This document shows, piece after piece, positions 22,480-27,070 of a stretch of DNA of 27,070 bases (position 1 is the first letter of the stretch; each line of letters opens with the position of its first letter). A program made the translations under genes and the position numbers. Source of the stretch: CAZEAN01 sp964510225 (GTDB lineage Bacteria; Planctomycetota; Planctomycetia; Isosphaerales; Isosphaeraceae); NCBI GenBank assembly GCA_964510225.1, contig CAZEAN010000076.1:1-27070 (forward strand), given 5' to 3'. Under the pieces are notes generated by a model. It did not search any database and was not told the DNA's origin. It saw only the letters and a program-made list of their open reading frames with translations.

Positions 22480-23739
22480 ATGAGTATTCTTAGTGAACAG
22501 GATCCCGACGTTTTCCATGCAATCGTCGCAGAAGAGAACCGCCAGCGCGACGAGCTGGAACTGATCGCCTCTGAGAACTACACCAGCAGGGCCGTGATGG
22601 AAGCCGTCGGTTCTGTTCTCACCAACAAATACGCAGAGGGACTCCCTGGCCGACGTTACTACGGTGGCTGTGAGCATGTTGACACTACGGAGCGGTTGGC
22701 GATCGAACGCGCCAAAGAACTTTTTGGTGCCGAACATGCAAACGTCCAGCCTCACGCCGGTGCAACCGCGAACATGGCAGTGTTCTTTGCCGCACTTGAG
22801 ATCGGCGACACCATCCTTGCGATGGATCTTGCCCACGGTGGCCACCTCACTCATGGGATGCCGCTCAACTTTTCTGGCCGCTGGTATAACGCGATTGGGT
22901 ACGGACTCAACCGTGAAACGGAGCGGATTGACTACGATAACCTCGCTCAACTCGGACGTGAACACAAGCCAAAGCTGATCCTCGCGGGCGCTTCTGCGTA
23001 CAGTCGCACAATCGACTTTGACCGGATCGCGGAAGTCGCCCGCGAAGTCGGTGCGTTGTTCATGGTCGACATGGCACACATTGCGGGACTCGTTGCCGGT
23101 GGTGCCCATCCGAGCCCCGTCCCCGTCGCAGATTTTGTGACGACGACCGTGCACAAGACACTCCGAGGCCCACGCGGTGGGATCATTCTCTGCAGAGCTG
23201 ATTGGACGAAGAAGATCGATATGGCGGTCTTCCCCGGCCTTCAAGGAGGTCCACTCGAACATGTGATCGCTGGCAAAGCCGTCTGTTTCGGTGAAGCACT
23301 CAAGCCAGACTTCAAGCTCTATGCAGCGCAAGTTGTCGCTAATGCTAAGACGCTCGCTGATGAGCTTGCACGCTCTGGGTTCCGGATCATCTCAGGTGGC
23401 ACTGATAATCATCTGGTGCTCATCGACATGTCGTCAAAGAATTTGACAGGGAAAGTCGCCGAGGCGGCGCTTGGTCGTGCCGGGATCACGGTAAACAAAA
23501 ATCTGATTCCGTTCGATCCTCGGAAGCCACTCGATCCGAGTGGGATCCGGATGGGGACCCCTGCCCTCACCACTCGTGGCATGAAGGAAGAGGCAATCCG
23601 GCAGGTCGCCGACTGGATCACGAGGATCTGTGCAGCCCCCAACGATCAAGCCCTCGCCGACCGAACCCGCGCTGAGGTCGCCGAGTTTACGCGCGATTAC
23701 CCGGTCCCGGCCGACTTGCTCCTCACCGCAACACAGTAG
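22480..23739 (+). CDS. glyA: serine hydroxymethyltransferase
   Basis: A 419-aa cytoplasmic PLP enzyme that converts serine and tetrahydrofolate to glycine and methylene-THF, the main one-carbon source. The substrate-binding LELIASENYTS (26-36), NKYAEGLPGRRYYGG (49-63), VDMAHIAG (196-203, with PLP-contacting Asp197 and His200) and the PLP lysine Lys226 in TTTVHKTLRGPRGG are all present. Length is typical. The start at 22480 follows AGGAG by 9 nt; the frame is open to 22414 but those codons overlap the upstream gene. It follows the unknown 210-aa gene by 35 nt and converges with a sulfatase. The folate link to ygfZ elsewhere in the window is general metabolism, not a cluster. Confidence 0.98.
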   Translation: MSILSEQDPDVFHAIVAEENRQRDELELIASENYTSRAVMEAVGSVLTNKYAEGLPGRRYYGGCEHVDTTERLAIERAKELFGAEHANVQPHAGATANMAVFFAALEIGDTILAMDLAHGGHLTHGMPLNFSGRWYNAIGYGLNRETERIDYDNLAQLGREHKPKLILAGASAYSRTIDFDRIAEVAREVGALFMVDMAHIAGLVAGGAHPSPVPVADFVTTTVHKTLRGPRGGIILCRADWTKKIDMAVFPGLQGGPLEHVIAGKAVCFGEALKPDFKLYAAQVVANAKTLADELARSGFRIISGGTDNHLVLIDMSSKNLTGKVAEAALGRAGITVNKNLIPFDPRKPLDPSGIRMGTPALTTRGMKEEAIRQVADWITRICAAPNDQALADRTRAEVAEFTRDYPVPADLLLTATQ

Positions 23740-23839
23740 CCAGAAGATTCCGAGCCAGGCAATTCCGTATGCAATAAGGTCGCCGACCAAGCGGTCAAGC
23801 AGCCGATTAAACCGGGCGATTCGTGTCGAGTTTCGGACG

Positions 23840-23863
23840 AGAGGGACCAATCGTGGACCCTCT
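23840..23863. terminator. hairpin between convergent glyA and arylsulfatase
   Basis: AGAGGG (23840-23845) pairs with CCCTCT (23858-23863), then after one A/A mismatch CCA pairs with TGG around an ATCG tetraloop. It lies between two convergent genes and is symmetric, so could terminate both; flanking T tracts are absent. Confidence 0.5.
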
Positions 23864-23907
23864 TGCCCGTGAGTCAACTACCTGAAGTCAAGTCGCTTGC
23901 TGCTTGG

Positions 23908-25530
23908 TTACTTACTCCCACCGCTCTCCATCATCTTCGTCATCACTTCGTCGAGATTGAAACTCGAGGCCTTTTGGCGGGGGGGATACTCAACAAAGGT
24001 CTCGAGAAACTGTCCGACGTAATCCTGCGCAGGGACAAGTAGGAATGTGTGGTCAAGGAGCCAGTCGTAGTAAGTATTCGAAGTGACGTCAGCTCGTTCG
24101 TAGGGATCGGTCCTCAGATTGAATATCTTCGGGATTCTGAGGCTGACGAAGGGCTCAGCCCAAATCTGAAGGGTCCCGTTCACTCGCTGCTCCAGGAAGA
24201 CGATTTTCCAATTGTCAAAACGTAGTGCCGTCAGCTCCTGATCGTCATTGCAGTAGAGGAACGACTCGCGTGGTCCCTTCTCGGTTTCTCCCGTGAGGTA
24301 AGGGACCAGATTATAGCCATCAAGGTGAACCTTAAAAGTCTTCTCGCCGACCGTATACCCCTCAAGCAGATTCTCGGCGACGTCCGAATCACCCGCAAGG
24401 GCAAGAAAAGTGGGGAGCCAGTCGAGGTGCGATACAATCTCGTTTGAGACCGTCCCTGGTTCAATCTTGCCCGGCCAACGGACCATGGCTGGGATCCGGT
24501 ACGCCCCTTCCCAGTTGGAGTTCTTTTCGTTGCGGAACGGGGTCATGGCCGCGTCGGGCCACGTGTTCATATGAGGGCCGTTGTCTGTACTGTAAAAAAC
24601 GATGGTGTCGTCAGTGAGTTCGAGTCGATCGAGAGCATCGAGGACCGACCCCACGTTTTTGTCATGGTCGATCATGACGTCGGCATATTCACTCAACCAA
24701 CGGCCAGATTGACCAATGCTCTCCGGCTTCGGATGGGTCCGAAAGTGCATATGAGTAAAGTTGACCCAGACGAAGAACGGATCATCAGCTTCAGCCTTCC
24801 GCTCAATAAAGTCGATTGCCCGCTCCGCAATATCGTCGTCGACGGTTTCCATCCGTTTCCGAGTCAATGGTCCGGTGTCTTCGATGACCTGCTTCCCGAC
24901 TTTTCCAAACCGAGGATCGACGGTGGGATCATCAACGTCGGTTGCTTTGGTATCGAGGACGCCGCGTGGGCCGTACTTTGCTCGGAACGCAGGGTCTTTG
25001 GGGTAGTCCGGAAGTTCCGGCTCTTCTTCAGCATTGAGGTGGTAGAGATTTCCGTAGAATTCGTCGAAGCCGTGAACGGTGGGCAAGAATTCGTTGCGGT
25101 CACCCAAGTGATTCTTGCCGAACTGGCCGGTCGCATAGCCTTCAGCCTTTAGAAGCTCCGCGATCGTTGGATCTTCTGCCCTCAAGCCTAACGTTGCACC
25201 AGGTAGCCCAACCTTGGTGAGTCCGGTTCGGAGGCCATGCTGCCCGGTCAAGAAGGAAGCCCGACCAGCGGTGCAACTTTGCTCACCGTAATAGTCCGTA
25301 AAGAGCATCCCTTCCCGCGCGATCCGATCGATGTTGGGAGTCCGATAGCCCATCATGCCTTGAGTGTAGGCGCTGATGTTTGAACGCCCGATATCATCGC
25401 CCCAGATGACAACGATATTGGGCTTCTTGTCTTGTCGAGCTGGCTCGGCATTGGCGGGGGTTACAAGCGGGACGACTACAGCGATCGCCACCCACAGAGA
25501 TTTCGTGCGAAGGATTAAACGATGACGCAT
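23908..25530 (-). CDS. secreted arylsulfatase (CTAGR type)
   Basis: A 540-aa type I sulfatase with a signal peptide (about 1-28, ending TPANA). Metal-binding DD is at 45-46 in VIWGDDIG; the signature CTAGRASFLTG starts at Cys86, the residue to be converted to formylglycine. CTAGR fits the CxAxR variant of the sulfatase motif, different from the CSPTR of the other sulfatase here. Later metal or sulfate contacts appear in FFVWVNFTHMHFR and YSTDNGPHMNTW. The N terminus and length are normal. A GGAG lies 11 nt before the ATG. The substrate is unknown, and no maturing enzyme is in the window. Confidence 0.94.
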   Translation of the reverse strand: MRHRLILRTKSLWVAIAVVVPLVTPANAEPARQDKKPNIVVIWGDDIGRSNISAYTQGMMGYRTPNIDRIAREGMLFTDYYGEQSCTAGRASFLTGQHGLRTGLTKVGLPGATLGLRAEDPTIAELLKAEGYATGQFGKNHLGDRNEFLPTVHGFDEFYGNLYHLNAEEEPELPDYPKDPAFRAKYGPRGVLDTKATDVDDPTVDPRFGKVGKQVIEDTGPLTRKRMETVDDDIAERAIDFIERKAEADDPFFVWVNFTHMHFRTHPKPESIGQSGRWLSEYADVMIDHDKNVGSVLDALDRLELTDDTIVFYSTDNGPHMNTWPDAAMTPFRNEKNSNWEGAYRIPAMVRWPGKIEPGTVSNEIVSHLDWLPTFLALAGDSDVAENLLEGYTVGEKTFKVHLDGYNLVPYLTGETEKGPRESFLYCNDDQELTALRFDNWKIVFLEQRVNGTLQIWAEPFVSLRIPKIFNLRTDPYERADVTSNTYYDWLLDHTFLLVPAQDYVGQFLETFVEYPPRQKASSFNLDEVMTKMMESGGSK

Positions 25531-25996
25531 CAGTTAGTTAGCTCCGTTGAAGTGTTCGTGATGCTCTGGTTCGTCGCAGAGACTGGGAGAGGTGAGAGTA
25601 AAGCAGTCACTGAATCACTCTCGCCAGGGATGGGTAAATCCCAGGCAGAAAAAATAAGGGACGCACCCGTGGAAATCTAGGGGGGCCGAGAAAATCGCCC
25701 ACCGATTCACAGATGTCCTCTATGAGCTGTTGCTCACACCATCCGAGCCACTTCAAATCGTTACCGCAGACGTCAAAACAAACCATCAAACGCTAATTTG
25801 AGAATACAATCATTAATCCCAAGCGACTCAACAATGTAGAAGCCGATCGATCGCAGCCGATTCGAATTGTCGTAGCTAGATAGGATCCTCGGCGATCCAT
25901 TCCCCTCGGATCTCGAAACGAGAATAATCGCACCTGATTTACAATGTCTGTATTAATAGAGCAACAAATCTTACGGAATTCCGGCCAGATGATGAA
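25531..25996. other. 466-bp intergenic region before tRNA-Ala
   Basis: No gene supported. It includes the upstream region of the minus-strand sulfatase and, near 25790-25990, a more AT-rich stretch. The 60-codon minus frame at 25607-25789 has no family feature or ribosome site. No clear promoter pair is visible. Confidence 0.5.
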
Positions 25997-26069
25997 TGGA
26001 GATGAGGGGGATCGAACCCCTAACCTCCGGCTTGCAAAGCCGGCGCTCTCCCAGTTGAGCTACATCCCC
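25997..26069 (-). tRNA. tRNA-Ala (anticodon TGC)
   Basis: The minus strand folds into a 73-nt cloverleaf: acceptor GGGGATG/CATCTCC, D arm GCTC/GAGC, anticodon stem CCGGC/GCCGG with loop TTTGCAA, 5-nt variable loop, and T arm AGGGG/CCCCT with loop TTCGATC. The acceptor contains the G3-U70 pair that identifies alanine tRNAs. The anticodon is TGC. The discriminator base is A; CCA is not encoded, so it must be added after transcription. Confidence 0.97.
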
Positions 26070-26392
26070 GCTGGTTGGTTGCATCAGAGAGACAACCAGA
26101 CTCAGTTGTCGAGTTAGCTGGATTATATCCAAAGCGTTCCCCAACTGCGAGAGGTTCCTCCACCGTTTTCGATCCGCCGTTTTCTAATCGCGGATCGAAG
26201 GACGATGACGTCTGGAATTGGACTCTTTACAAAGTTATCAGGGTGATCTCGATGACGCTGCTTTATCTTCTATCCCGAAGCACCGAAATTTCCCGCTCAA
26301 GCAGAACGGCCCAACTTACCGAATGAGTGGGATGAGTGGTGCGGATCGTATCGAAAGTTGATGTGGTAGTCACGGAGGAGGTTTGAAGACTC
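26070..26392. other. 323-bp intergenic region between tRNA-Ala and the last gene
   Basis: It contains the leader and probable promoter of the tRNA gene and the upstream region of the coiled-coil protein, with GGAGGAGG about 11 nt before that gene's ATG. The 83-codon plus-strand frame at 26075-26326 has no family features. Nothing else is seen. Confidence 0.5.
26122..26127 (-). promoter_or_regulatory. possible -10 box of tRNA-Ala
   Basis: TATAAT on the minus strand, 52 nt upstream of the tRNA 5' end, inside the small palindrome GGATATAATCC. No convincing -35 box lies at 16-18 nt. Confidence 0.35.
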
Positions 26393-27058
26393 ATGGAGGA
26401 GGATCCACCACGACCAACCCGTCAGAGTCAGCCAAAGCGGTCGATTCCCTTTGTCGAGTGCTTGGTTCTCGCGCTCCTGCTCGGTTGTACTGCTGGGATC
26501 CTTGCGCTGGTGATCGCGACATACCAGCAAGCGAGACGGTCGCGCTCCGAAATTCCGACGATAGCGCCGATCTTGGCCATTCAGCAACCGAAGGAACCCG
26601 AGAGCCCGCCAGGTGCTTCGGGGGACCAAGTTCGGGCCGAGGCGACCGAAATCACTGAGATTGCTCCCGACTCATCTCCCTCATTACCTCCACCGATCGA
26701 TCTCACTGCCGAAGCACTGAATGCCTTTGCGTCCTCGAGGAAGGCGATCCTTGACGATCTCGCTGTAATCGACGAGCGGGTCGAGTCACTGCGGTCGCAA
26801 TCGGAAGCGACTGAAAACCGAGTTCGTGAACAGGCGATGTTGGCTGAGCTGGCGTCGGATCAAATCAGAGAACTTACAGGTGAGTTAGCACATCTCCAGA
26901 CTCGAGCCGAGACTGCCATTTACCAGCGCGATCTCTTGGAAAAGCACCGCGACGAAGCATTGAGAAAACGGCAAGACGCAATTGAGAATCCCGGTACCGC
27001 AATCCTCCCCTACCGCCGACCGCCCGGAACATCGAAGCGACAGCACCCAATCAAATGA
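26393..27058 (+). CDS. single-pass membrane protein with coiled coil
   Basis: A 221-aa protein with a basic N terminus, one membrane helix (about 20-43, VECLVLALLLGCTAGILALVI), a Pro/Glu-rich linker (about 55-105) and a long coiled-coil segment (about 110-195; EALNAFASSRKAILDDLAVIDERVESL and EALRKRQDAI). The topology suggests a membrane-anchored scaffold or spacer, with most of the protein outside or inside depending on helix orientation. GGAGGAGG precedes the ATG by about 11 nt. It stands alone on its strand between the tRNA and the end of the window. No family is recognised. Confidence 0.72.
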   Translation: MEEDPPRPTRQSQPKRSIPFVECLVLALLLGCTAGILALVIATYQQARRSRSEIPTIAPILAIQQPKEPESPPGASGDQVRAEATEITEIAPDSSPSLPPPIDLTAEALNAFASSRKAILDDLAVIDERVESLRSQSEATENRVREQAMLAELASDQIRELTGELAHLQTRAETAIYQRDLLEKHRDEALRKRQDAIENPGTAILPYRRPPGTSKRQHPIK

Positions 27059-27070
27059 GTCAATAAAATG

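Noticed and set aside
22339..23331. 330-codon open frame antisense to glyA
   Set aside because: glyA is certain on the other strand; the antisense product shows no recognisable domain.
25997..26069. Integration site with mobile element at tRNA-Ala
   Set aside because: tRNA genes are common attachment sites, but no integrase or repeated tRNA 3' end is visible on either side.
26075..26326. 83-codon frame next to tRNA-Ala
   Set aside because: Overlaps the probable tRNA promoter, no ribosome site, no family features.

Overview
The window looks like chromosomal DNA from a planctomycete (phylum Planctomycetota) of moderate GC content. Grounds for this are two secreted formylglycine-type sulfatases, a PEP-CTERM protein, an RRM-type glycine-rich RNA-binding protein, a FeoA-FeoA-FeoB operon, and several lineage-type secreted or membrane proteins I cannot assign. 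This is inferred from gene content. No rRNA is present to confirm it, and I see no phage, insertion sequence or CRISPR.

Layout. Positions 1-6.6 kb are all on the minus strand: an RRM protein, a YgfZ/GcvT-like folate protein downstream of a LarA-like protein, a PEP-CTERM C-type-lectin-like protein, then feoB-feoA-feoA. A TTGACG-18-TATAAT promoter with a Fur-like palindrome at its expected start site precedes the feo operon. From 6.8 to 10.7 kb the genes are on the plus strand: a small-molecule or protein methyltransferase, an AT-rich gap with a 16-bp tandem repeat, two tiny ATGA-overlapping unknown genes, and a P1B-type metal ATPase with a TPCP motif. From 10.8 to 16.8 kb (minus) come clpC, whose leader has a strong hairpin over its Shine-Dalgarno region, a TPR membrane protein and an 800-aa arylsulfatase. 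From 17.0 to 19.2 kb (plus) come an SGNH hydrolase, an acyltransferase-3 and a small FeoB-associated-type Cys-rich membrane protein. A secreted Cys-rich protein (minus) follows. Then on the plus strand come prfB, which must be read through a programmed +1 frameshift, an unknown 210-aa gene and glyA. A second arylsulfatase and tRNA-Ala(TGC) lie on the minus strand, and a membrane-anchored coiled-coil protein closes the window.

Themes. (1) Iron and metals: Feo import under a probable Fur-type operator, a P1B-5-like exporter 2 kb away with two small partner genes, and a detached FeoB-associated Cys-rich protein. (2) Sulfated or acylated polysaccharide handling: two sulfatases, an SGNH esterase and a membrane acyltransferase. 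(3) Housekeeping translation, one-carbon and proteostasis genes: prfB, glyA, ygfZ, clpC, tRNA-Ala. The best candidates for something undescribed are the two coupled small genes ahead of the TPCP ATPase and the clpC leader hairpin. The palindrome CGATCG is also strongly over-represented across the window.
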